A DNA stretch of 64,000 nt. It comes from DASYLJ01 sp964404165. GTDB taxonomy: Bacteria > Desulfobacterota > Binatia > DP-6. Both the position numbers and the translations under genes were made by a program. The DNA lies in contig CAYOIZ010000010.1 in NCBI GenBank assembly GCA_964404165.1, positions 62,001-126,000 of the forward strand, read 5' to 3'. A model generated the notes under the pieces. That model was not told the origin of the DNA. It saw nothing but the letters and a program-made list of their open reading frames with translations, and made no database searches. Shown one piece after another: positions 1 through 10,541 of the stretch; within the stretch, counting starts at the first letter, position 1, and each line of letters starts with the position of its first letter.

Positions 1-138
1 AGGCTGGGCCGCCGCACGCCGATCCGGATCAGCTCCGCGATCGGCGGCGCGCGCACGGAAGCGCTCCGCGCTCACGACCTGTGCGGATCGGCCATGCCCG
101 CGCTATGCGACGGACGTCGGCGTCGCGTCCACCGCCCG
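1..138. other. left-edge segment, no gene seen
   Basis: Downstream side of radC. I see no open frame with protein-like composition on either strand, no tRNA arms and no strong hairpin. It could hold the end of a gene lying mostly outside the window. Confidence 0.3.
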
Positions 139-798
139 TCACCACCGCCCGTCTTCCGCCATGCTGGTGTAGCGCGCCTGGCCGATGATGATGTGGTCGA
201 GGACGCGGATGCCGATCAGCTCGCCTGCCTGTCGCAGGCGCTCGGTGATGGCGGCGTCCTCGGGCGACGGCGTGGGATCGCCGCTCGGGTGGTTGTGCAC
301 CAGGATGATGGCCGCCGCCGCGGCGCGGATCGCCGGCGCGAACACCTCGCGCGGGTGCACCAGCGCCGCCGTCAGCGTCCCCTCCGACACCCGCACCTCG
401 CCCTGCACGCGATTGCGCCCGTCGAGCAGCAGCACGACGAACTGCTCGCGGTCGAGCTGCGGCAGCCGGCCGCGGAAATGGCCCCACACCGCGGCGGCAT
501 CGCGCACGGTGTGCTGCACGTCCAGCGGCTGCCCGGCGGCGCGACGGCCGAGTTCGAGCGCCGCGCGCAGCAGGGCCGCCCGACGACGCCAGCGCGGCCC
601 GAGCACCTCGGCCAGCGGCGGCGCGCCGCGATCGAGCCGTCGCAGACCCCCGGTCGCCCGCAGCAGCGACGCGGCCCGTTCCACCGCGTCGAGCGTGCCC
701 ACGCCACCGTCGAGCAGCACGCCCAGCAGCTCGGCGTCGCTGCACCCGCCCCCGCCTGCCGCGAGCACCCGATCCCGCACCACCCCGCCGTCGTCCAT
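139..798 (-). CDS. radC: RadC/JAB-domain protein
   Basis: 219 aa, RadC family (called DNA repair proteins historically; true function unsettled). The N-terminal third has the usual helix-hairpin segment with CSDAELLGVLLDGG near residue 20. The JAB/MPN metal motif HNHPSGDPTPSPED starts near residue 168, giving the His, His, Ser and Asp expected for zinc binding. Length fits the family. ATG at 798 is chosen because it sits just ahead of the conserved start of the domain; upstream residues in frame look unrelated. It lies 65 bp behind rlmI on the same strand and may share its transcript. Confidence 0.88.
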   Translation of the reverse strand: MDDGGVVRDRVLAAGGGGCSDAELLGVLLDGGVGTLDAVERAASLLRATGGLRRLDRGAPPLAEVLGPRWRRRAALLRAALELGRRAAGQPLDVQHTVRDAAAVWGHFRGRLPQLDREQFVVLLLDGRNRVQGEVRVSEGTLTAALVHPREVFAPAIRAAAAAIILVHNHPSGDPTPSPEDAAITERLRQAGELIGIRVLDHIIIGQARYTSMAEDGRW

Positions 799-863
799 GC
801 GCTCGTCGTAGGCGACGGCGCGAGTCGGAGCGATCCCTGGGAGCGGAACGCGAACGGCGAACG

Positions 864-2033
864 TCAGGCGCGGACGAGGAACGCCTTCAGGTACGCACCT
901 TCGGGATGCGCGAGCAGCGTCGGATGGTCGACCGGATGGTCGAACTCGCCGAGGAGCTGCGCCGGGCGCCCCGCCGCGGCTGCCGCACCCATCACGACCT
1001 CGCGGAACGCCGCGCGATCGAGGTGCTGCGAGCACGAGCACGTCAGCATCCAGCCGCCCGGGGCGAGGCGGCGGAACGCCTGCAGGTTGACGTCGCGATA
1101 GCCGCGCACGCCGGGACGCAGGTCGCGGCGACGGCGCACGAACGGCGGCGGGTCGAGCACGATCAGGTCGAACGGCTCGCGCCCTGCGCGCAGCCAGTCG
1201 AACACGTCGCCCTCGATCAGCTCCGACGCCTTCTCCGGCAGCCCGTTCAGCGCCCACGCCGCCTCGGCCAGCTCGAGCGCGCCGCGCGACGTGTCGACGG
1301 AGACGACCTGCTTGGCGCCACCGAGCGCCGCCGCGATGCCGAAGCCGCCCGTGTAGGAGAACAGGTTCAGCATGCGCCGGTCGCGCGCCAGCGCGCGGAT
1401 GCGGGCACGGTTGTCGCGCTGATCGAGGAAGAAGCCGGTCTTCTGGCCGTGCAGGAGGTCGACGAGATACTGCACGCCGTTCTCCACGATGGTGATCGGC
1501 ACCGGCGGCTCCTCGCCGGCGAGCACGCCGCGCGCGCCGGCGATGCCTTCCTCGGCGCGGACGCCGCCCTCGCTGCGCTCGAAGATGCCGCGCGGCGAGA
1601 ACGTCGCCACCAGGGCGTCGACCAGCCATGGCAGCATGCGCGACGCGCCGGCGGTGAGTATCTGACAGACGAAGAAGTCGCGGTAGCGATCGACGACGAT
1701 GCCGGGCAGCCGGTCGCCCTCGCCGTTGATGAGCCGATACGCCGTGAGCTCCGGCGGCAGCGTCGCGGCACGCAGTGCCGCCGCCTCGACCACCCGACGC
1801 GCGACCAGCGGCGCCGATACGGTTTCGTCCTCGAGCGACACGACGCGCACCGCGATGCTGGTGCGCGGGTTGACGTAGCCCGCCGCCACGAACTGGCCGC
1901 TTGCGGCGACGACGCGCACCGGCTCGCCCGGCTCGGCGTCCTGCAGGCCGTCGGCGATGGCGCCGGAGAATATCCACGGATGCCCGGCGCGCACCGGGTT
2001 CTCGCGACCCGGCTTCAAGGTGATGCGATGCAT
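864..2033 (-). CDS. rlmI: class I SAM-dependent rRNA methyltransferase, RlmI type
   Basis: 389 aa. RlmI-family enzymes methylate C5 of a cytosine in 23S rRNA (C1962 in E. coli). An N-terminal PUA-like domain contains HPWIFSGAI near residue 17. A central EEHD-like region follows, with the GQKTGFFLDQRDNR signature. The Rossmann domain has LNLFSYTGGFG as SAM loop, the DPPPF catalytic-pocket motif, and SCSQH carrying the catalytic Cys. ATG at 2033 is preferred because residues ahead of it lack family similarity. It begins 2 bp after the moaC stop, so the two are probably co-transcribed. Confidence 0.9.
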   Translation of the reverse strand: MHRITLKPGRENPVRAGHPWIFSGAIADGLQDAEPGEPVRVVAASGQFVAAGYVNPRTSIAVRVVSLEDETVSAPLVARRVVEAAALRAATLPPELTAYRLINGEGDRLPGIVVDRYRDFFVCQILTAGASRMLPWLVDALVATFSPRGIFERSEGGVRAEEGIAGARGVLAGEEPPVPITIVENGVQYLVDLLHGQKTGFFLDQRDNRARIRALARDRRMLNLFSYTGGFGIAAALGGAKQVVSVDTSRGALELAEAAWALNGLPEKASELIEGDVFDWLRAGREPFDLIVLDPPPFVRRRRDLRPGVRGYRDVNLQAFRRLAPGGWMLTCSCSQHLDRAAFREVVMGAAAAAGRPAQLLGEFDHPVDHPTLLAHPEGAYLKAFLVRA

Positions 2034-2035
2034 GC

Positions 2036-2530
2036 TCAGCGCTCGTCCGCGCGCCGGAACGTGCCGCTGCGGCCGCCGCGTTTCTCGACCAGGCGGATCG
2101 CGCCGATCGTCATCTCGCGGTCCACCGCCTTGCACATGTCGTAGAGCGTCAGCCCGGCGACGGCGACGGCGGTGAGCGCCTCCATCTCGACCCCGGTGCG
2201 GGCCTCGACCCGGACACGGCTCTCGATGCGGACGCGGGTGCCGGCAGCGTCGGGCGTCAGCGTGACGTCGACGTGCGAGAGCGGCAGCGGATGGCAGAGC
2301 GGGATCAGGTCGGCGGTGCGCTTGGCGGCCATGATGCCGGCCAGCTTGGCCGTCCCCAGGACGTCGCCCTTGGGGAGGTCGCCGGCGGCGATCAGCGAGA
2401 GGGTCTCGGGGCGCATCGTCACCTCGCCCCGGGCCACGGCCTCACGCCGGGTGACGGCCTTCGGCGAGACGTTGACCATGCGCGCGCGGCCGCGACGATC
2501 GAGATGCGAGAGACGGGAAGCGCGCGGCAC
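2036..2530 (-). CDS. moaC: cyclic pyranopterin monophosphate synthase MoaC
   Basis: 164 aa from a GTG start. With MoaA, MoaC converts GTP to cyclic pyranopterin monophosphate, the first step of molybdenum cofactor synthesis. Recognisable parts are LSHLDRRGRARMVNVSPKA at the N-terminus, the IPLCHPLPLSHV active-site segment near residue 78, GVEMEALTAV, and the terminal LYDMCKAVDR motif. An ATG at 2479 exists, but it would remove the conserved SHLD segment, so the GTG is preferred. A molybdopterin oxidoreductase at 53756-55939 is a possible user of the cofactor. It is divergent from trxB. Confidence 0.92.
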   Translation of the reverse strand: MPRASRLSHLDRRGRARMVNVSPKAVTRREAVARGEVTMRPETLSLIAAGDLPKGDVLGTAKLAGIMAAKRTADLIPLCHPLPLSHVDVTLTPDAAGTRVRIESRVRVEARTGVEMEALTAVAVAGLTLYDMCKAVDREMTIGAIRLVEKRGGRSGTFRRADER

Positions 2531-2617
2531 CTCGTGTGGGTATCCCAGGCGGGCCCCAGGCTCAACCCGTGCGACGTTGCCGTGCGTCGCCGTCGGTACT
2601 ATGGTCCCGCGACCATC

Positions 2618-3580
2618 ATGAGCGACGCCAAGCACCGGCACCACCACAAGGTCCTCATCCTCGGCTCCGGCCCGGCCGGCCTCACGGCCGCGATCTACGC
2701 CGCCCGGGCGAACCTGGCGCCGACGGTGGTCGAGGGATCGCAGCCCGGGGGCCAGCTCACCATCACCACCGACGTCGAGAACTACCCCGGCTTCGCCGAC
2801 GGCGTCCTCGGCCCGGAGATGATGGAGATCTTCAAGAAGCAGGCGGGCCGCTTCGGCACCACGTTCGTCTACGGCGACGTCACGAAGGTCGACCTCTCGA
2901 AGCGCCCGTTCGCAGTCGAGCTCGGGAAGGACACACATCTCGCCGAGACACTCATCATCGCCACCGGCGCCAGCGCCAAGCTCCTCGGCCTGCCGAGCGA
3001 GAAGCGACTCATGGGCTACGGCGTCTCGGCCTGCGCCACCTGCGACGGCTTCTTCTTCAAAGGCAAGGAGGTCGCCGTGGTCGGCGGCGGCGACACCGCG
3101 GTCGAGGAGGCCACCTTCCTCACCCGCTTCGCCACCAAGGTGAAGCTGCTGCACCGTCGCGACGAGCTGCGCGCCTCGAAGATCATGCAGGACCGCGCGC
3201 GCAAGAACCCGAAGATCGAGTTCGTGTGGAACGTCGCCGTCGAAGACGTCCTGGGCGACGAGAAGGGCGGCGGCATCACGGGCGTCCTGCTCAAGGACAC
3301 GAAGACCGGGGAGACGCGCGAGATGGCCACCGAGGGCCTCTTCGTCGCCATCGGTCACGAGCCCAACACGAAGCTCTTCGCGGGTCAGCTCACGATGGAC
3401 GAGCGCGGCTACCTCATCACCGACGCGAAGACGACCTACACCAGCGTGCCCGGCGTCTTCGCCTGCGGCGACGCGCAGGATCCGACCTACCGCCAGGCCG
3501 TCACCGCCGCCGGCTCGGGGTGCATGGCCGCGATCGACGCCGAGCGCTTCCTCGAAGCGCAGGAGCACGCGGCGGGCTAG
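2618..3580 (+). CDS. trxB: thioredoxin-disulfide reductase
   Basis: 320 aa flavoprotein that reduces thioredoxin with NADPH. The FAD-binding GSGPAGLTAAIYAARA motif starts near residue 16. The redox-active CATC is Cys139-Cys142, the NADPH loop is VVGGGDTAVEEA, and the C-terminal FAD motif is GVFACGDAQD. Length is normal for low-Mr TrxB. ATG 2618 is the only sensible start. A TACTAT hexamer at 2597-2602 could be a -10 box, but I see no good -35. It stands alone, divergent from moaC and convergent with the membrane protein at 3641. Confidence 0.96.
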   Translation: MSDAKHRHHHKVLILGSGPAGLTAAIYAARANLAPTVVEGSQPGGQLTITTDVENYPGFADGVLGPEMMEIFKKQAGRFGTTFVYGDVTKVDLSKRPFAVELGKDTHLAETLIIATGASAKLLGLPSEKRLMGYGVSACATCDGFFFKGKEVAVVGGGDTAVEEATFLTRFATKVKLLHRRDELRASKIMQDRARKNPKIEFVWNVAVEDVLGDEKGGGITGVLLKDTKTGETREMATEGLFVAIGHEPNTKLFAGQLTMDERGYLITDAKTTYTSVPGVFACGDAQDPTYRQAVTAAGSGCMAAIDAERFLEAQEHAAG

Positions 3581-3581
3581 C

Positions 3582-3598
3582 GTCCCCTCACTGGGGAC
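3582..3598. terminator. GC hairpin between convergent genes
   Basis: GTCCCC, 5-nt loop TCACT, GGGGAC, starting 2 bp after the trxB stop. A second, looser GC-rich inverted repeat follows at about 3611-3634. There is no U-run on either strand, so this is at best a terminator-like hairpin for the convergent pair. Confidence 0.4.
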
Positions 3599-3640
3599 AG
3601 AACACGGCGAGGTGCCCGGGTCGCCCGGATCACCCGTCGA

Positions 3641-4329
3641 TCAACCGGCGGCGCGACGCTGGAACTCGCGGGCGCGGCGGCTCGACGTCGTCAGCTCGAG
3701 GTAGAGCAGGCCACGCATGATGCCGCCGAAGAGCGCCACCAGGCCCGCGGCCAGCGCCGTGACCACGCCGTAGGGGCCCTCCGGCAGCACGATCGCGACG
3801 CCGATCAGCACCGCGATCAACACGAAGTTCGCCGGGAACCACTCGATCCAGTTGGTGCCGATGAAGCGATAGCTCTGCACCAGGAGATCGGTGGAGACGT
3901 AGCGTCCGAGGTAGATCAGCTCCGGGATCGCGTTCAGGAAGACGAGCACCGCGAGCCCGAAGACGATCTTCAGGAACGGGAACGGCCCGAAGGCGAACGC
4001 CGCCACCATCTGCAGCAGGAACAGCAGGAAGCCGACGTTGATCAGCTCCGACAGGTAGGTGACGAAGCTGCCGGGGACGTCGCGCAGGTCGGCGCGGCCG
4101 CTCCGCACCACCCCCTCCATCAGCGTCAGCCACGAGCTCACCGCCGCCGCCGCGGCCAGCGTCCACAGCACGCCGCCGATGATGCCGAGCGGGGCAAGCA
4201 GGCTCTGCCCGATGCCGAGCAGCATGGGGTAGGTGACCGCCACCGACAGCAGGATCATGTTGCGCGCCGTCAGCTCGCCGGCGCGCCGGAACACGCGACC
4301 GTAGAGCGCCAGCGTATCGGAGAGCCAGC

Positions 4330-4333
<4 letters not shown>
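3641..4333 (-). CDS. multi-pass membrane protein at end of his cluster
   Basis: 230 aa, about six hydrophobic segments. Examples are the runs around ILLSVAVTYPMLLGIG, VGFLLFLLQMVAAFAFG, IVFGLAVLVFLNAIPELIYLG, FVLIAVLIGVAIVLPEG and the final AALAAGLVALFGGIMRG. There is no signal peptide, no recognised catalytic motif, and the C-terminal tail is basic and presumably cytoplasmic. I do not recognise the family. Its ATG overlaps the hisF stop by four bases (ATGA), so it is translationally coupled to histidine genes, although nothing in its sequence links it to histidine synthesis. Confidence 0.75.
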
Positions 4334-5114
<781 letters not shown>

Positions 5115-5115
<1 letters not shown>

Positions 5116-5831
5116 CAGACGCGCTCCAGCGCGAGGGCGGCCGTGATGTCGACGGCGCCGGTGTAGAGCGCGCGGCCGACGATGACGCCCTCGACGCCGA
5201 GCGCGGCCGCAGCCTCGATGTGCGCGAGGGAGCCGACGCCGCCCGACGCGATCACCGGGATGCCCGACGCCGCCGCCACTGCCCGCGTGCCGTCGAGATC
5301 GGGACCGCGCTCGGTGCCGTCGCGGCCGATGTCGGTGTAGATGATGGTGGCGGCACCCTGCCCCGCCACCTGGCGCGCGAGCGCCGTCGCCTCGACGGCC
5401 TCACCCTCGAGCCAGCCGGCGACGCGCACGAGCCCGTCGCGCGCGTCGATGCCGACGGCGATCTTCCCGGGATGGGCCTTGCAGAGCGCCGCACACAGCG
5501 CGGGATCGCGCACCGCCACCGTCCCGAGGATGGCGCGTGCGACGCCCGTCGCCAGCACCGTCTCCACCGCCGCGGCGTCGCGCATGCCTCCACCCATCTG
5601 CACGGGGATGCGCACCGCCTTGCAGATCTCGGCCACGAGCGGCGCCTGCACCGGCGTTCCCGCCCGCGCGCCGTCGAGGTCGACGACGTGCAGCCAGCGC
5701 GCACCCGCAGCCTCCCAGCGACGCGCCACCGCGACCGGGTCGTCGCCGTAGACCGTCTCGCGCGCGAAGTCGCCCTCGACGAGCCGCACGCAGCGGCCGC
5801 CGCGCAGATCGATGGCCGGGTAGATCGTCAC
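5115..5831 (-). CDS. hisA: ProFAR isomerase HisA
   Basis: 238 aa (beta/alpha)8 barrel converting ProFAR to PRFAR, the step before HisHF. The N-terminal VTIYPAIDLRGGRCVRL includes the catalytic Asp. MGGGMRD and the C-terminal ASGGVGSLAHI are the two phosphate loops, and YTDIGRDGTERGPD has the second catalytic Asp. The start is GTG at 5831, which overlaps the hisH stop as GTGA. No upstream ATG in frame fits the family N-terminus. Confidence 0.96.
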
Positions 5832-6457
5832 GACCGGCCCCCGAGCGTGCGCACGAAGCCCTCGATGAGCGCGAGCCCGACGCGCTGGCTCTTCTCGGGA
5901 TGGAAGACGCCGGCGTAGACGTTGTCGCGCGCGACGCTCGAGACGAAGTCGATGCCGTACGACGTGGTCGTCGCCACCACCGATTCGTCGGTGGGCTGCG
6001 GGTGGTACGAGTGCAGGAAGTACACCCAGGCGCCGTCGGGGACGTCGGCCAGCGCCGGTGCCCGCCGCACGACGCGGAGCTGGTTCCAGCCCATGTGCGG
6101 CACCTTGCGCTCGGCGTCGCGCGCAAAGCGCACGACGCGGCCACCGAAGACCCCGAGGCCGCGCACGCCGGGCGACTCCTCGCTCTCGTCGAAGAGCAGC
6201 TGCATGCCGACGCAGATGCCGAGGAACGGCCGTCCCGAGCGCGCCGCCTGCACCACGGGCTCGACCAGACCGGCGGCGGTGAGGTTGTGCATGCACGTGC
6301 CGAACGCACCCTGCCCCGGCAGCACCACGGCCGCGGCCGTGGCGATGCGATCGGCGTCGTTGGTGATCTCCGCGGCGTGGCCGAGCCGCTCGAAGGCCTT
6401 CTGCGCGCTGCGAAGATTCCCGACGCCGTAGTCGACGATGACGACCGGTGCGCTCAC
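5828..6457 (-). CDS. hisH: imidazole glycerol phosphate synthase glutaminase HisH
   Basis: 209 aa class I glutamine amidotransferase that feeds ammonia to HisF. VVIVDYGVGNLRS opens the domain. The oxyanion strand is VLPGQGAFG, and FLGICVGMQLLF carries the nucleophilic Cys. VYFLHSYHPQP supplies the conserved downstream segment, and FHPEKSQRVG the catalytic His and Glu. The start codon is GTG, overlapping the hisB stop as GTGA. Length is normal. Confidence 0.97.
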   Translation of the reverse strand: MSAPVVIVDYGVGNLRSAQKAFERLGHAAEITNDADRIATAAAVVLPGQGAFGTCMHNLTAAGLVEPVVQAARSGRPFLGICVGMQLLFDESEESPGVRGLGVFGGRVVRFARDAERKVPHMGWNQLRVVRRAPALADVPDGAWVYFLHSYHPQPTDESVVATTTSYGIDFVSSVARDNVYAGVFHPEKSQRVGLALIEGFVRTLGGRS

Positions 6458-7083
6458 CCCGCCAGCGTTCCCTTCGTCGACAGCACGCCGCGCACGCGCG
6501 GGTCGCGCTGCGTGGCGAGGTCGAGCGCGCGCGCCAGCCCCTTGAAGGTGGCCTCGACGATGTGGTGCGGGTTGCGCCCCGACAGCATGCGGACGTGCAG
6601 GTTCATCCCCGCCTGGTTCACGAGCGCGAGCAGGAAGTCGTGGATCAGCTCGACGTCGAAGTTGCCGATCTTGGCCTGCTTGATCTTGACGTCGTACTGG
6701 AAGAACGGCCGCCCCGAGAGGTCGACGACAACCTGGATCAGCGCCTCGTCGAGCGGCACCGTGGCCTCGCCGAAGCGACGGATGCCGGCCTTCTCGCCGA
6801 GCGCGTCGCGGATCGCCTGCCCGAGCACCAGGCCGACGTCCTCCACCGTGTGGTGGTAATCGACATCGAGGTCGCCCTTCGCCTGCACGGTGAGATCGAA
6901 GAACCCGTGCCGCGTCAGCAGCTCGAGCATGTGGTCGAGGAACGGAATGCCGGTGGCCACCTGGTAGCGGCCGTTGCCGTCGAGGTGCAGCTCGAGCCGG
7001 ATGTCGGTTTCCTTCGTCTTGCGCGCCACCGTGGCGGTGCGCCCCTTCGGCCGCGCGGCGGCGCGGCGAGCCTGCAGAGCCAT
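6454..7083 (-). CDS. hisB: imidazoleglycerol-phosphate dehydratase HisB
   Basis: 209 aa monofunctional IGPD with no histidinol-phosphatase domain. It dehydrates IGP to imidazole acetol phosphate at a di-manganese site. Metal-binding histidines are in GIPFLDHMLELLTRHGFFD and DVDYHHTVEDVGL in the first half, and in the repeated pattern (DVELIHDFLLALVNQAG, NPHHIVEATFKGLARAL) in the second. About 20 residues ahead of the conserved TKETDIRLEL start are Arg/Ala-rich, so the true start might be slightly further in. The ATG shares a base with the hisD stop. Confidence 0.96.
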   Translation of the reverse strand: MALQARRAAARPKGRTATVARKTKETDIRLELHLDGNGRYQVATGIPFLDHMLELLTRHGFFDLTVQAKGDLDVDYHHTVEDVGLVLGQAIRDALGEKAGIRRFGEATVPLDEALIQVVVDLSGRPFFQYDVKIKQAKIGNFDVELIHDFLLALVNQAGMNLHVRMLSGRNPHHIVEATFKGLARALDLATQRDPRVRGVLSTKGTLAG

Positions 7084-8399
7084 CAGCGGGTTCCTCCCAT
7101 GGCGAGCCTACACTCCACGGATCGAGCGTGCGCGTCGAGGCCTTCGAGCCGCGCCAGCCGGGCTATGGCGGGTCCGAGCCGTCGCATCGTGCGCGGCGTG
7201 GCCTCGATCAGGCTGGTGCGCTTCACGAAGTCGTACACGCCGAGCGGCGACGCGAAGCGCGCGGTGCCACCCGTCGGCAGGACGTGGTTCGGGCCGGCGA
7301 GATAGTCGCCGAACGCCTCGGGCGCGTGCGGTCCGACGAAGATGGCGCCGGCGCGCCGCAGCTTCGGGATCCAACGTGCCGGCGTGCGCACCAGCAGCTC
7401 GAGGTGCTCCGGCGCGAGGCGCTCGGCGAGCTCGACGGCGTCGGCGAGCGTCCCGGTGACGATGATGGCGCCGTAGGCGCGCAGCGACCGCACCGCCGTC
7501 GACTTCCGCGACAGCGCGTCGAGCTGCCGATCGAGCTCGACGGCGACGCGATCCGCCAATCGCCGATCGGGCGTGACGCAGATGGCCGCCGCCTGCGGGT
7601 CGTGCTCCGCCTGCGACAGCATGTCGGCGGCGATGAACGCCGCCGGCGCCGAGCCGTCGGCGACGATGAGCACCTCGCTCGGCCCGGCGATGGAGTCGAT
7701 GTCGACCTGGCCGTAGACGAGCCGCTTCGCCGTCGCCACCCAGATGTTGCCGGGGCCGACGATCTTGTCGACGCGCGGGATCGTCGTCGTGCCGTAGGCG
7801 AGCGCGCCGATCGCCTGCGCGCCGCCGATGCGGTAGAGCGCGTCGACGCCGGCCACGTGGCACGCGGCGAGGATGATCGGCGGGTGGCCGTCGGCGCCCG
7901 CGGGCGACACGGCGACGATCTCGTCGACGCCCGCGACCCGCGCCGGCACGCCGGTCATGAGGACCGTCGACGGATACGCCGCGCGACCGCCCGGGACGTA
8001 CAGGCCGACGCGCTCGAGCGGACGGATGAGCTGACCGACGCGCGCGCCGGTGGCGTCGCGCATCGTCCACGAGCGCTCGCGCTGGCGGAGGTGGAAGGCG
8101 CGGATGCGGCGCGCGGCGAGCGTCAGGTCGCGACGGACCACGGCGGGCTGATCGCGGAACGCCGCCGCCATCTCGTCGGACGGGACGCGCAGCGTGCGCG
8201 GCGTCAGCGTGACGCCGTCGAGCGTCCGCGTGTAGGCCAACAGCGCCGCGTCACCACGGCGGCGCACGGCATCGACGATGCGACGCACGTCGGACTCGAC
8301 CCGCGCGCCGGCGCTCTCGCCGCGCGTCTCGAGCCGCGCCAGACGCGCGCGGGCCTTGGCCGTGCGCGCGTCGAGCACGAGGTCGCCCATGCCGCTCAC
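7083..8399 (-). CDS. hisD: histidinol dehydrogenase HisD
   Basis: 438 aa from GTG 8399, or 435 aa from ATG 8390. It oxidises histidinol to histidine in two NAD-dependent steps. Recognised segments are GLYVPGGRAAYPSTVLM, YRIGGAQAIGALAYGT, VDKIVGPGNIWVATAKRLVYG, IAGPSEVLIVAD, the zinc/catalytic SQAEHDPQA, and NHVLPTGGTARFASPLG near the C-terminus. The GTG overlaps the murA stop as GTGA, matching the style of the cluster, so it is the preferred start. In many related genomes hisG lies between murA and hisD; here there is no room for it. Confidence 0.96.
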   Translation of the reverse strand: MSGMGDLVLDARTAKARARLARLETRGESAGARVESDVRRIVDAVRRRGDAALLAYTRTLDGVTLTPRTLRVPSDEMAAAFRDQPAVVRRDLTLAARRIRAFHLRQRERSWTMRDATGARVGQLIRPLERVGLYVPGGRAAYPSTVLMTGVPARVAGVDEIVAVSPAGADGHPPIILAACHVAGVDALYRIGGAQAIGALAYGTTTIPRVDKIVGPGNIWVATAKRLVYGQVDIDSIAGPSEVLIVADGSAPAAFIAADMLSQAEHDPQAAAICVTPDRRLADRVAVELDRQLDALSRKSTAVRSLRAYGAIIVTGTLADAVELAERLAPEHLELLVRTPARWIPKLRRAGAIFVGPHAPEAFGDYLAGPNHVLPTGGTARFASPLGVYDFVKRTSLIEATPRTMRRLGPAIARLARLEGLDAHARSVECRLAMGGTR

Positions 8400-9664
8400 G
8401 CCGGCGCCACCTCGCGCGTGATGTCGGCGCCGAGCGCGCGCAGCTTCTCCTCGACGCGCTCGTAGCCGCGATCGAGGTGGTAGACGCGCGACACGTGCGT
8501 CACGCCGCGCGCCGCCAGACCGGCCAGCACGAGGCAGACGCTGGCGCGGAGGTCCGTCGCCATCACCGGCGCGCCCGAGAGCTGGCACGGCCCGCGCACG
8601 ATGGCGGTGCTGCCGTCGACGCGGATGTTGGCCCCCATGCGCACCAGCTCCTGCGAGTGCAGCATGCGGTTCTCGAAGACGGTCTCGGAGAACGTGCTCG
8701 AGCCGGTGGCCCGCGTCGCCAGCGCCATGAACTGCGCCTGGAGGTCGGTCGGGAAGCCCGGGTACGGCATGGTCTTCACGTCGACGGCGTTCAGATGCCC
8801 GTTGGCCTCGACGCGCACGCCGCTCTCGCTCTCGACGACGGAGACGCCGGTCTCGCGCAGCTTCGCGATGAAGGCGTCGAGGTGATCGCCGCGCGCGCCG
8901 ATGATGCGCACCGAGCCGCCGGTGATCGCCGCCGCCACCATGTAGGTGCCGGCCTCGATGCGATCGGGAATGACGGTGTGCTCGGCACCGCCGAGCAGCT
9001 CGGGCCGGCCCTCGATGGAGATCTCGGAGGTGCCGGCGCCCTCGACGCGGGCGCCCATGCGCTCGAGCGCCTGCGCCAGGCAGACGTTCTCGGGCTCGCG
9101 CGCCGCGTTCTCGATGATGGTGGTGCCCTCGGCGAGCGACGCCGCCATCATGAGCTGCTGGGTCGCCCCCACCGACGGGAAGTCGAGGAGGATCTTGGCG
9201 CCGTGCAGGCGATCGGCCTCGGCCTCGACGTAGCCCTCGGTGAGCCGCAGCCGCGCGCCCATCTTCTCGAGCCCGGCCAGGTGCAGGTCGACGGGACGGG
9301 CACCGATGGCGCAGCCGCCCGGCGTGGATACGCGGGCGCGACCGAAGCGGGCGAGCACCGGCCCCAGCACCAGGAACGACGCGCGCATGGTCTTCACCAG
9401 CTCGTACGGCGCCTCGGTGCTGTCGATGTTGCGCGCCTCGCAGACGACCTCGTGGCCGTCGGGGCTCTGCGTCACCTGCACGCCGAGGTGCTTCAGCACG
9501 GCGAGCGCGGTGCGGATGTCGGCCAGCGCGGGCACGTTGCGGAAGACGCAGCGCTCGCGCGTCAGCAGCGACGAGAACAGCAGCGGCAGCGCGGCGTTCT
9601 TCGACCCGCTGACGGTGACCTCGCCGTTCAGGATCGCCCCGCCCCGGATCACGATGGTGTCCAT
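8396..9664 (-). CDS. murA: UDP-N-acetylglucosamine 1-carboxyvinyltransferase MurA
   Basis: 422 aa. MurA transfers enolpyruvyl from PEP to UDP-GlcNAc, the first committed step of peptidoglycan synthesis. The N-terminus MDTIVIRGGAILNGEVTVSG and the SKNAALP substrate loop are typical. The fosfomycin-target Cys is present as Cys118 in GGCAIGARPVDLH, so natural Asp-type resistance is not expected. PGFPTDLQAQ and NRMLHSQELVRMGA are further signatures. ATG 9664 follows the prmC stop by 20 bp. Confidence 0.97.
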   Translation of the reverse strand: MDTIVIRGGAILNGEVTVSGSKNAALPLLFSSLLTRERCVFRNVPALADIRTALAVLKHLGVQVTQSPDGHEVVCEARNIDSTEAPYELVKTMRASFLVLGPVLARFGRARVSTPGGCAIGARPVDLHLAGLEKMGARLRLTEGYVEAEADRLHGAKILLDFPSVGATQQLMMAASLAEGTTIIENAAREPENVCLAQALERMGARVEGAGTSEISIEGRPELLGGAEHTVIPDRIEAGTYMVAAAITGGSVRIIGARGDHLDAFIAKLRETGVSVVESESGVRVEANGHLNAVDVKTMPYPGFPTDLQAQFMALATRATGSSTFSETVFENRMLHSQELVRMGANIRVDGSTAIVRGPCQLSGAPVMATDLRASVCLVLAGLAARGVTHVSRVYHLDRGYERVEEKLRALGADITREVAPA

Positions 9665-9684
9665 GTGCCCCCTCCCCGTCCTAT

Positions 9685-10541
9685 CTAAGCGACCTGCGCT
9701 GCCAGCACGCGCTCGATGCCGGCCGTGTCCCGTTCCACCACGCAGCGGGCGTACTGTCCAACGACACCGACCAGGTTCTGCACCGCCTGCGACTGTCCTG
9801 CGCCCATCTCGACGACGAGCCACCCACCCGGTGCCAGAACCGTCGGCGCCTGTGCCACCAGCACGCGATAGGCGTCGAGCCCGTCGAGCCCCGCGACGAG
9901 CGCCTCGCGCGGCTCGTGGTCACGCACCTCGGGCTCGAGCCCGGCCAGCTCGGCGTCGACGATGTAGGGCGGATTCGACACGACGACGTCGAACGACGCC
10001 GGCGCGAACGGCGCCAGCCAGTCGGCGCGCACGAGGATCACGGACGGGGCCAACGCCGCCAGGTTCGTGCGCGCGACGTCGAGCGCGTCGGGCGACCGGT
10101 CGCTGGCGACGACCCGCGCCGCGGGCCGCTCGCGTGCGATCGCCGCCGCGACGGCGCCGCTGCCGGTGCCGGCGTCGAGCACGCGACGTCCGCCGAGCCG
10201 GCAGGCCGTCTCCACCAGCAGCTCCGTCTCCGGACGCGGCGTCAGCACGCGTCGATCGACGCGGATCGGCAACGACCAGAACTCGCGTTCGCCGACGAGA
10301 TGCGACACCGGCTCGCGACCCTCGCGACGCCGCAGCAGCGGCACCAGCCGTGCCCTCGCCTCCTCGGGCATGGGCTCGCGCGCCTGCACCACCAGCCCGG
10401 CGCGATTCGTGCGCAGCGCGTGCGCCAGCAGCACCTCGGCGTCGGCGCGCGGCTCGGGCACGCCGGCGTCGGCGAGTCGTGCGATGGCGTCGGCGAGCGT
10501 GGCGGCGACGGTGCGCGACGGCGGCTCGGCGACCATGCCGA

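Noticed and set aside
2597..2602. TACTAT as trxB promoter
   Set aside because: The nearest TTGxxx gives a spacer of only 14 bp; too weak to list as a feature.
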